From the NCBI GenBank assembly GCA_020747065.1, contig JAGMVK010000001.1, positions 3,596,001-3,660,000 of the forward strand: a DNA stretch of 64,000 bases, in the 5' to 3' direction. The notes under the pieces were generated by a model. That model was not told the DNA's origin. It saw only the letters and a program-made list of their open reading frames with translations, and did no database searches. The stretch is from Cadophora sp. MPI-SDFR-AT-0126 (Eukaryota > Ascomycota > Leotiomycetes > Helotiales > Ploettnerulaceae). Shown here piece after piece: positions 24,035 through 33,938 of this stretch. The translations under genes and the position numbers were made by a program. Numbering within the stretch: position 1 is the stretch's first letter; every line of letters starts with the position of its first letter.

Positions 24035-25637
24035 ATGTCGACTTTATCAGTAGCTGACACGACTCAAGCCTCGTCGGCTGACATTGATTTGGAATCAAAG
24101 CAACAGAACGAATCTAATAGCAACGCCCCAAACGTGGCAGAAGCAGAATCGAAGCCACAACAAGCCCCGCCAAACTTTCCCGAAGGGGGGCTCAAAGCCT
24201 GGCTGGTCGTTTTTGGTTGTTGGTGTACCTCCTTCACTTCGTTTGGCTATATCAACTCGTTCGGGTAAGGTCACTGAGCCTGCGTGCCGTGTCAAGGCAT
24301 GCCACCTCGTCCTGGACAGCTAATAATTACGTCTCATTCTCAGGGTGTACGAGACATACTACCTGCAAACATACCTCCAGCATCATTCACCATCCGATGT
24401 TGCATGGATTGGATCCATCCAAGCATTTGCGCAGTTCTCGGCAACTCTGATTAGTGGTCCTATTTGTGATCGTCATGGGCCGATGGTATGTTCATATCTG
24501 TATCCGCTGTCGGAAGCTTGCATACTGAAAAATCTCTTAAACATAGGTAGTTATTTGGCCATGTTCCGTTTTGCTAATCGTAGCCATGATGCTCACCAGT
24601 CTTTGTCGAGAATACTACCAATTCATTCTGTGCCAGGGAATTCTGGTGGGCATGTCGGCAGGGCTGATTTTCGCTCCTGCACTGTCTGTCGTGGGTCACT
24701 ATGTCAGTGAAGCCCGCCTAGAAATCTCGAAAACGGTAGCTGACGTTTACTTCTTTCCACCAGTTCTCCAAAAGACGAGCCATGGCAATGTCCTTCGCAT
24801 CAACAGGGTCTCCAATAGGCGGAATAATCTATCCGGTGATCATGACAAACCTCCTACCAAAGTCGAACATCGGTTTCCCCTGGGGGCAACGCATCTGCGG
24901 CTTTCTGAGTCTCTTTCTCCTCAGTATAGCAGCTTTCACGATCCGTCCCACTCCAATGAAAAGAAAAGGAAAATTTCTGCTCCTCGAAGCTTTTAAGAAG
25001 CCGGTGTACTCCATTGAGGTCGTGGCCCTCTTCATGGTCATCTTCGGTCTCTGGACTCCGTACTTCTACATCGCATCGTACGGGCTGAAGCACGGTATGG
25101 ACCGTGGGCTCGCTTCATATCTGTTTGCACTGCTGAATGCGGGATCATTCGTTGGACGAGTACTAGCGGGCACATTTGCACAGCATCTGGGCCAGTTCAA
25201 CGTGATGATGTTCGCGTGCTACGGTTCTGCAATATTGTTGTATTGTTGGCTGAAGATCACATCATCTGCGGGACTGATCGTCCTTTCCATTTTGTTTGGG
25301 GCAACGAGCGGCACTGTGATTGCGTTGATGATGTCAACTATCGCACATACTGCGGATCATCCTGCCAAGGTATGTTCGTTTTTTCGCGCTGTCGAGAAGG
25401 ATGGCTTCGTTCTGATCTGGACTGACGCCTTCCTAGATTGGAACTTACATCAGTATGGCTACCTTTGTTATTGGCTTTGGTGGATTGGCTGGAACACCCA
25501 TCGCAGGGGCTTTGATTGGCGATGATGGCCACGGTTATACTGACGGCATCCTGTTCAGTGCGTCGGTTCTCATGGCTGGAGCTGTCATTTTCACTGGTGC
25601 TCGTTATGCATTTGCAAAGGATAATATATTCGCTTAG
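24035..25637 (+). CDS. MFS transporter, monocarboxylate (MCT)-like
   Basis: 444 residues from exons 24035-24264, 24344-24485, 24547-24702, 24764-25369 and 25437-25637, all in phase. A hydrophilic Gln/Asn/Ser-rich N-terminus of about 50 residues leads into [19 protein letters not shown], the typical opening of fungal MCT-like proteins (P-[ED]-GG-xxAW). Then follow about 12 membrane helices, with loop [31 protein letters not shown], and the second-half signature [20 protein letters not shown]. It acts at the plasma membrane as a proton-coupled carrier of small monocarboxylates or related acids. The real substrate is not predictable. Probably co-regulated with the divergent Zn2Cys6 gene. Confidence 0.9.
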
Positions 25638-26646
25638 GCTCCCAAGAGATTTTAAGTTGTGCGTTGTGGGTTGTGGGTTGGAGGGGGGGTAGAATTGGGG
25701 GGGTTTGGGGGAAGGGAGAAAAGGGAGTTCAATCTATAGACGGTTTGAGTTAGTGCGTGTGGTGGCCAGCTGAAAAGACCGATAGAGAGTTTAGAAGCTG
25801 AGTTGTGACGGCAAGTATCGTTTTAGATTTTGTGTTCTCCCCTCGCAATGTACTATATAGAAGAAAAGTTATACTAAACTTTCTGAAAGTCTGTTAAGGT
25901 GCCATAAACTCCCCAAGACCGATTTATGCCACGGCACTCACTGGTAAGGTGGAGATCCTGCTGAACGAATTCAAGGTTTTTGTTCTGCCATCGTCACTTA
26001 TCCGATTCTCTGCACCAAGCTGGGCTCGCAGATTGTCTCATTTATTGCAGCAATGACGATTAATAGCGGGTAATGTAGACATGTTGTATTCGGCCATTTT
26101 GGTGGGGTACCTTGAGACTTTCCTATCTGCTGCCAACTTGAATCTTGCTCAAGCTTCCGGAAATGTTGAACCAGGCACTTAGCATGAAAATTTTCGCCAC
26201 TAAATCCCCAGGTCTGCGGGTTGAGTTAGTGGAGAAGGGGACTGGGGTAGAATATCTACTAGTTGGTGAAATTATGGAAGAGTTTGTGCTTGACCGAAGC
26301 AAAAGTGCATCAGATTGATCGCTGACGCGATTCCCGTTGCACAGCTTCATCATCTCATGCGGCGTTTGGAAAATTCGGGATAGCAGGCAAATTCTCGCTC
26401 AAGGCGTGCAGATACCGGGCAACGCCACCAAGAGTGCGAGACACCGATGCATCAAAGCGTTCCTCTCAACCAGTGAGTGCGAGCGGACCCTTGTGCCTCA
26501 TGAAACTCATCCAAATGTGGAATGATGTGGGTGAAACGATCGTCACTGACAGATTCGTGAGACTGGGAAATGAGCAGAACGGCGCCAGGAAGCTAGTCCT
26601 GCCTTAGGGTATCATTTGCAATGAAGGCTAGAAGGAACTCGCTTCC
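25638..26646. other. Intergenic between convergent genes
   Basis: A G-rich stretch follows the transporter stop (runs of G7 and G5 near 25683-25711). Otherwise AT-rich, with no supportable ORF. Confidence 0.45.
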
Positions 26647-27810
26647 TTATCTCTCTAGATGAATCATGCCATTGGCAGGCTAGGAAGAGTCAGTATGAGA
26701 GACTATAATCGGAACCGAAACACTTACTGGTATGAATTGCCGAAGCCGGACACCAGCCTGCTTAAAAACATCTGCTGTCTCTCCGTCCATACTATATCCC
26801 TGACTGTACACAACCTCGCTGATGCCCACTTGAGCAATCTTGATACTGCAGGTCAGACAGGGACAAGTGTCGCAGTAAAGGATGGTGCCACTCCGTATCC
26901 TTCCTCTCCCGGCTTCCAGCAGCGCGTTCTCCTCGGCGTGTAGGCACAAGCATGTTCCAAGGCCTACACCAGAACCTTGTCCTTCATTGCATCTCGGGCA
27001 TCCTCCGTCGGCGCAATTCTTCAAGCCCCTCGGAGTGCCGTTATATCCTGTACTGATAACCCGCTTGTCCTCAACTATCACACATCCCACCCGCCTCTTC
27101 ATGCAATTGCTCCTTTGTGCCCCGAGTGATGCCAATTGCATAAAATATTGGTCCCATGTAGGACGAAGCCTGTCGTTATTCAGCAGATTCACCCCTGAGA
27201 GCCTCGCATAGAAATGTGCCAAATCTGACGAGGTATTCAGAAGCTTGATGGTGGCTCGAGATATAAGTGGCAGAAGGCCTCCATCGGCACTGTAAAGATG
27301 TTCGTCTGATTGTAACACGAACTCTTCGAGAGTCGGGATATGTTTCGATGTAGCTTGCAGCCGCTCTTGGTGCCTTTTCCACCGTACGTGAATTGGCGCA
27401 TCCACGCTAACTAGGATGAAGAAGGGTCTTCGGTCCAGCTTATCCAGTATCTCCTCCGAGTGTACGTCAGTCGTCACCCAGAAGTCCTGCCAGTTCTTCG
27501 TGACAAAGTCTAGGAGATCGTCTGCTGTGTGGAAAGTATAATCTTGGGTAGCCATTGAGTTCGTTCCATTGACTAGAGCCTTCCCCTCATGGCTATTCTT
27601 CGTGGATCCAGTGCTCTCTGCAGATAAATCTAAGGCCTTCAAAGAGTCCCCATTCGTCAGCTCTTCTCGTAGGTGGAGTTGTACGAAGGCATGGTGGTGG
27701 ACTAAATAATCCGCAATGGTTTGCTTCCCGGAGCAAATTCCTGTCAAATTAGCTCTAATAATGCAACAAAGAGAAGAACGTGTATTACCTCCGCATAGTC
27801 CAATCAACAT
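26647..27810 (-). CDS. DCD1: Deoxycytidylate (dCMP) deaminase
   Basis: 355 residues from exons 27810-27789, 27740-26728 and 26679-26647, in phase. It converts dCMP to dUMP, feeding thymidylate synthesis. The start MLIGLCGG matches the yeast enzyme's N-terminus, and with GICSGKQTIADYL it forms a P-loop-like motif across intron 1. The catalytic C-terminal half has MKRRVGCVIVEDKRVISTGY, NGTPRGLKNCADGGCPRC, the zinc ligand and proton shuttle HAEENALLE, and CDTCPCLTCSIKIAQVG with the paired zinc cysteines. The last exon (PANGMIHLER) is tiny, and reading through its intron would give an alternative tail. Fungal members share the extra N-terminal kinase-like segment; the human enzyme lacks it. Confidence 0.93.
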
Positions 27811-28193
27811 TGTCTCGTTTGACAAGATTTATTATGTTCTTGACAGCACCTGGGGACAAGGGGAAGTTGAACACGCGGGACGCGACCTGGGTCGAATCGC
27901 GTCTCGGGCCGGAGTTATTCCGCGCACTAGATGGATCTCACGTGCCTCTCCCACTTGACATGGATCCAGATCAACCCATGATCACTGCCTGGTCCATCTG
28001 ACTCTTGACAACATACTTACCTATTCCTCCTCATTTCCAAGTCCCGTCACAATTCTTGATCGTAATACATACCGGAAAAGTCAACTGGAACCTCAAGTGG
28101 TCGTGATATAGTCTAGAGGATTCGAATACATCCTTGTGCGGCAACCCCACCCACACTTCACCCCGCCTCCAGCACTTGGAGATACTGCTGAAG
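27811..28193. promoter_or_regulatory. Divergent promoter of DCD1 and ATG7
   Basis: 383 bases between the two start codons. No TATA box stands out; the ATG7 side is CA-rich just before the start. Confidence 0.4.
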
Positions 28194-30449
28194 ATGGCTC
28201 TCAAATTCGCTCCATTTGGTTCTGAAATCGAACTTCCTTTCTATACGGCTTTGTCTCAATTCAAGATCGATTTCGATAAGCTCGATGATTCTGCGCGACC
28301 TGTGCTTGGCTTATATGAGCCTCGTGTAACCTCAACTCCAGAGGAAAGCTGTCGTATGCAGGTTCTTGGGAATGCGCTCACAAGCGATGAGTGAGTGAAG
28401 ATATCAGAGCTGTTTACTTGTAGCTGTGTTGACAAATGCAGCGTCCCGGCCGGCTACATTCGAGCTGAGGGAAAAATCAAGAATGTGAACACAATCGAAG
28501 ATTTCAAAAATATGGACAAAGCAGCCATGCTCCAAACAGCAGCAAAACAGGTCTGTAGAATTCGACTAATTTTTGTATCCAAGCTCACCCAACTAGATCT
28601 GGGATGCGATAAATGACGGCACCATATACTCCATCCCGTCTCTTCTCTCATCCTTCACAATTCTCTCCTTCGCGAATCTCAAGAAATACACTTTCACCTA
28701 CTGGTTTGCCTTCCCGGCCCTCCATTCTGAGCCGGTTTGGAAGCAAGTTGAAGCCGGGTCACCGAGTCAGCTGACGGGAAAGGAGACCACGGCGCTTGCT
28801 GACGAGGTTGGGACATGGAGGTATGCAACTGACAAGAGGGAGCATGGTTTCTTTTTAGCAAAGAAGGTTCCCCTTCCATCCACCGAATCGCCGCGGCCTG
28901 CCACACCGGGCGCATCAGGGGATGACTTGGATTACAAATGGGTCATTGGATCACTAAGGGAATTCGAAAGTGGATTCTTCGACGGTATTCCTCTTGAGAA
29001 TCAATTCGTTGCATTTGTGGATCCTTCGACCTATCCCGAAAACCCAGGATGGATGCTTCGAAATCTCCTCGTGTTGATTAAGCGAAGATTCAAGCTCAAC
29101 AAGGTGCAAGTTCTATGCTATCGAGATATACACTCAAGAAGGCACGAAGCTAGAAGCCGCATCATCGTGTTGGAGACTGAAGGTCAAGCTGCTGAGACTG
29201 ATGTTATGCCAAAAGTGACTGGGTGGGAGCGCAACAGCAATCAGAAATTGTCGCCAAAGACAACAAACTTGGCGCAGTATATGGACCCCTCACACTTAGC
29301 AGACCAAGCTGTCGATTTGAACTTGAAGCTTATGAAGTGGCGGATAGCACCGGATCTGAATCTGAACAAGATCAAGGACACAAAATGTCTTCTCCTTGGC
29401 GCAGGTACTCTCGGCACTTATGTCAGTCGACTCCTGATGGGATGGGGAGTAAGGAAGATTACATTTATCGACAATGCATCAGTCTCCTTCTCAAATCCAG
29501 TTCGCCAGCCGTTGTTCGATTTCAAAGACTGCATTGATGGAGGTGCGAAGAAAGCCTATAGAGCAGCCGAAGCGCTCCAGGAAATATACCCTGGAGTTGA
29601 TAGTACTGGGTTTGTGATGTCGGTTCCTATGCTGGGCCATCCAATCACCGATGAACAAAATACTCGCCTCGACTTTGAGACCTTGGAAAAGCTGATGGAG
29701 GATCACGATGCCATCTTTCTACTGATGGATACACGAGAGAGTAGATGGCTTCCAACGGTAATGGGAAAAGCGAAGAACAAGCTTGTTCTGAATGCTGCTC
29801 TTGGATTTGATACTTGGGTTGTGATGAGACATGGTGTGTTTGCAGAAGATGGCGGGCAAGCGGCACTCGGGTGTTATTTCTGCAATGATGTTGTGGCCCC
29901 AGCTGATGTAAGAGTCCTGGATGATTTCTTGGTGGATTAATTGCTAATGTGCATGTTCAGTCCGTCAAAGATCAAACTTTAGACCAGCAATGCACAGTCA
30001 CCCGGCCAGGGGTTGCACCTACAGCATCCGCCCAACTCGTTGAGCTGATGGTATCAGCCCTTCAGCATCCGGATGGTGCCAGAGCCCCTGCTCCCAAAAT
30101 TTTGGCAAATCAATCGTCAAATGGAAGGATCGAATATGACCGCGATCCTCTCAATCATCCCCTCGGCCTTGTTCCGCATCAGATCCGTGGGTTTGAAGCC
30201 ACTTTCCAAAATATTTTGATCAGCGGACAATCATACGATTGTTGCTCTGCATGTTCCCCGAAGATTGTTGATGAGTACAATAGATCTGGATGGGAGTTTA
30301 TTAAACGAGCGTTGACTGAGAAGGATTATATTACTGAGCTAAGTGGGCTTGCAGAGGTCCAGCGCCAAGCCGAAGCAGCTGCTGGTGATATCGATTGGGA
30401 CAGCGAGCCAAATGGCATGGACGATGACGAAGAAGGAGAGCTATTGTGA
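28194..30449 (+). CDS. ATG7: Autophagy E1-like enzyme Atg7
   Basis: 701 residues from exons 28194-28390, 28442-28550, 28597-29907 and 29961-30449, phase-consistent and the usual Atg7 length. It activates the ubiquitin-like proteins Atg8 and Atg12 for transfer to Atg3 and Atg10 in autophagosome formation. The N-terminal domain opens [19 protein letters not shown]. The ThiF-like adenylation domain has [19 protein letters not shown], then [18 protein letters not shown], and the crossover-loop catalytic cysteine in [11 protein letters not shown]. An acidic tail (DDDEEGELL) follows, as in other fungi. Zinc-site cysteines are visible (CYFCND and CCSACSPK). Everything needed appears intact. Confidence 0.96.
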
Positions 30450-30913
30450 TACTACTCACTTTACCTCCACGATGTATATGACACACGATGGTTCGCGGTT
30501 ACGGCGTTTGGATCTTGTCTGGAATTTATGCATCTGGGTGGAGGGTGGCGGCATGTGTGATTTCAATAGCTCTTGCAAGAACACTTTTGGCCTAGATCCT
30601 GCTTCTTGACGTTTGATCCATGGTGGAACTCGAATTTCACATCTATCGTGAGAAAGCAGAAATGTCCATGCCCACATGTGGTAATTATTGGAGTACTGGT
30701 ATCACGTGTCATCCATTCTAGAACTAGCGCATAGAGGGCAGCCGCTAAATCAAGCTTCAAGAAATGCACGCCAAAAAGTATCAATAGCCTTACATTCGAG
30801 TAATTGCGCTCCGCATCATGATTTCGTATGTTAATCACCCATCTGCGGTACTTCATTGCTAATTTCTAACCATGCCTCTCTAGTTCTTGTGCATAATACT
30901 CTCATTTCCAGCA
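30450..30913. other. Intergenic, ATG7 to PPR gene
   Basis: 464 bases with no supportable gene. The PPR frame is open to 30887, but the ATG at 30914 gives the better mitochondrial presequence. Confidence 0.4.
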
Positions 30914-33376
30914 ATGCGATCCCAATTGACCCGGAGTGTATTTCGTCGCCTCCTCTCGAACGAAGGCTTCATATTCCTTTGCCCCTCTCGAACCGCTCTT
31001 CTTTCACGGCATTCACATCGCCATGCCTTTCCATACATCGTGCGGCCTTCAACTCGGAGGACTCTCTTCGGCTTCTCCCAGAAGCCTCCGCGCCAGCCGA
31101 AACAACCGTCTCTTGCACCGGGTTTAAAACCGATGCTGGATTTGAGTTTGATGGACAAGATACAGGCCAGGCCTCCGCCGGCGAAAGAATTGGTAAAAGG
31201 ATGGAGAACATTTTTTGGACACAAAGTCTCCAAATCGGAGGGCTTCAATAGTATACAGGCCCAGCATGTCTTGAGGGTCTTCAAGCATCTGCAGAAGCTT
31301 GACAGTGAGGACGCAGATTACAGATTGAGTGTGGAGGATCTAAGATTGCCCATTCGCACATTCTACAATCTGCCAGAGGATAACGGGGACACACACGCGG
31401 AACTTGCGAAGCTTTTACATGCAGAGTGGCTCAAACGTCCTGTGGAGGACGAAGCTCAACGAGAATCCGACTTCAGGCTTTTGATCAGTGTTCTGACAGG
31501 CACAGGACACACAACCGAGGCTAAGGAATTGGTTGAAGCCCATACATTTGGTCCCGAACGGCACAGAGACGCGAAGGTCACCACCAGGTGGTGCTGGGAT
31601 CTCATCCTCGGTGGATATGCAAAGGAGAACAATGAAACGGAACTGCTGAAAACTCTTGAATATACTCAAGAACGTGGCCTGTCTGTTTATTTTTCCAAGA
31701 CACAGCACATAATGACAAAATTCTATGCGGCACGGAACGATGTCGAAGCTACGAAGATGTGGTACTCGAAGCCACTCGTTCACATTACAGGTTTCAAGAG
31801 GAGCAGCGTTCCTGAGCCGGAAACCCTTGCTATTGTGCTGGAATTTTGTATCCGCAATGATGAGCTGGATTGGTGTAAGTCGGTTTTTCGAGATGTGCTC
31901 GAGAAAGATCCAAACAAAGCCACCTGGGATATTGTGTTGCAATGGGCTGCTGGGGTCATGGGAAAGGGTGTCGAAGACGTCGAGCGGATGATGAGGGTGA
32001 TGATTCGACGAAGTGCTTCTGCTAATGGCACCGATTCGATAGAGCCTGATATAGTCACGATCAATGGCTTAGTGGAACTTGCTATGTCCTTGAATGATTC
32101 GTATCTCGCTGAGCGATACATTGCATTGGGTGAGAAATTCGGGATTAGGCCTAACGCCAACACTTTCATCCTGCAAATGAAATACCGCGCTGATGCAAAT
32201 GACTTGCGAGGCGCTCAGGAGGCCTACGACTTGTTACAAGCAGAAGAGATTCGGAATGACGAGGACCTCCCGGCAATCAACATATTCCTTCGCGCTCTTT
32301 GCGCTTCGAAAAATGATCATTACACACGCATCATCTCTATCACTAGCGACCTCGATGAACGGAGCAAGAGACTGGAGGCTGATACAGTTTGTGCATTGAC
32401 GACAATGTACCTTCAACGGGATGAACTCGATGATTTGATCGATGTCCTTCAAACACAATCTTACCATTACACACTTGAGGAGCGAACCCGTATCATCAAT
32501 ACCATGATAAAATTCGCCACCGATTCAGACACAAACACAGTCAGAGCTTGGGAAGCATACAATATCACGCGCCAAGTCTTCGACGAGACATCTACCGAGC
32601 AGCGTACCCAGTTGATGAACGAGTTCTTCTCACGCAATCGCTGCGACATGGCTTGTCACGTCTTCGGCCACATGCGTCAGCACTCCATTTTGAACCGCCG
32701 TCCAAAATTGGAAACCTACGTCCAATGTTTCGAGGGCATCGCGAAGTGCGGGGACCGTGAGAGTTTGGACATGGTGCACAATATGCTCAAAATGGACAGC
32801 TCAATTGAGCCCAACACCAAGTTGTATAATTCGCTCATGCTGGCTTATACAGCCTGCGATGATGCAGATCGTGCTCTGGACTTCTGGGATGACATTACCA
32901 ACACCGATGAAGGGCCCAGCTACAAATCACTAGAAATTGTTTTCTGGGCTTGTGGGCGCAAGCCCTTTGGTGATCGTAAGGCACGAGAAATCTGGAACAA
33001 AATGCGTAGGATGGAAATTGAGGTTACGGGTAAAGTCTTTGCCGCGTACATAGGTGCTCTATCCGGCCAGGGCAAGTTTGAGGAAGCACGGGATATGCTG
33101 GAGGTGATGGAGAAGGATCTGTCGCTTCAGTTGGATGTGTTGACGTACGTCATTCTTTCCTTCGCTGTATACCAATTCAAGATACTTTTACTGACTGAGT
33201 ACAACAGCCTAGGAACATTCTATAACTCCATCCCAAGTCAGCACAGAAAAGATCTCGTGGAGGAGTGGGCCAAGGGTTTATATCCTGATGTATGGAAGGA
33301 GCTGTGTAAATTAGGACAGACGACGCAGAAGGAGGGTCATAGGCTGTTCAATATGAAGAGGGAGATCAAGGCTTGA
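30914..33376 (+). CDS. Mitochondrial PPR protein, possibly complex I intermediate-associated protein 84
   Basis: 799 residues from exons 30914-33144 and 33208-33376. The 63-base intron is a multiple of three, so the unspliced frame also stays open. The start MRSQLTRSVFRRLLSNEG is a typical Arg/Ser-rich mitochondrial targeting sequence. Helical-hairpin repeats of about 35 residues follow, for example DIVTINGLVELAMSLNDSYL with GIRPNANTFILQMKYRADAN, and NTKLYNSLMLAYTACDDADR. The C-terminus ends RKDLVEEWAKGLYPDVWKEL. PPR proteins bind organellar RNA or act in assembly. The N-terminus and length recall the fungal complex I assembly factor CIA84, but I hold that as a suggestion only. Confidence 0.78.
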   Translation: MRSQLTRSVFRRLLSNEGFIFLCPSRTALLSRHSHRHAFPYIVRPSTRRTLFGFSQKPPRQPKQPSLAPGLKPMLDLSLMDKIQARPPPAKELVKGWRTFFGHKVSKSEGFNSIQAQHVLRVFKHLQKLDSEDADYRLSVEDLRLPIRTFYNLPEDNGDTHAELAKLLHAEWLKRPVEDEAQRESDFRLLISVLTGTGHTTEAKELVEAHTFGPERHRDAKVTTRWCWDLILGGYAKENNETELLKTLEYTQERGLSVYFSKTQHIMTKFYAARNDVEATKMWYSKPLVHITGFKRSSVPEPETLAIVLEFCIRNDELDWCKSVFRDVLEKDPNKATWDIVLQWAAGVMGKGVEDVERMMRVMIRRSASANGTDSIEPDIVTINGLVELAMSLNDSYLAERYIALGEKFGIRPNANTFILQMKYRADANDLRGAQEAYDLLQAEEIRNDEDLPAINIFLRALCASKNDHYTRIISITSDLDERSKRLEADTVCALTTMYLQRDELDDLIDVLQTQSYHYTLEERTRIINTMIKFATDSDTNTVRAWEAYNITRQVFDETSTEQRTQLMNEFFSRNRCDMACHVFGHMRQHSILNRRPKLETYVQCFEGIAKCGDRESLDMVHNMLKMDSSIEPNTKLYNSLMLAYTACDDADRALDFWDDITNTDEGPSYKSLEIVFWACGRKPFGDRKAREIWNKMRRMEIEVTGKVFAAYIGALSGQGKFEEARDMLEVMEKDLSLQLDVLTYVILSFAVYQFKILLLTEYNSLGTFYNSIPSQHRKDLVEEWAKGLYPDVWKELCKLGQTTQKEGHRLFNMKREIKA

Positions 33377-33938
33377 GATGGATAGCTGGCTGTATATTAT
33401 GTACCAACCTATCTGAAACCAGAGACTGAATACAAGAGGATGTAGAGCGGCTTGGAAGTTCCAAGATTTGTTGTGTCATAGAGAAAGTTTCGGGTTTGTC
33501 CAGAGGGAATTGGGTGTCTTCTCCTTCATTTTGTTGGCTGTTGATTGTTAATTGATTGCACCTTGTTTGTCTTACACTTTTTATATTTTGGAAAGGCGGA
33601 CCTAGCGCCGGGGGCCTCTAGCACCTGGTGCTTTCGCTAGATCATGTACGCCGGTCCTGCCGTTAGTGATGTTTTTCTCTCGCTTATTTGTTTACTTTGC
33701 AGCCGGGTAGGTCGTTCACGGTTTCGTTGTTCTTTTGAGGAAAGAGAAACACTCACTGTCAAGACTGTGGTAGAAGAGAAGATTCTGGTACACGGCTCTA
33801 GCTATACTATACTTGCTCTTGCTGTTCCTCACTCAAGAAACTGTCGGCTTCGTCTGAGTCGTCTTCGGTATCAGAACTTTCGTCACTCAATTAATCTGTG
33901 TCTGATGTGTCGTTACCATCTTCTGTGAGACCTTGCTC
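33377..33938. other. Intergenic between convergent genes
   Basis: 3' flanks of the PPR gene and of the NLR gene. No coding signal. Confidence 0.4.
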
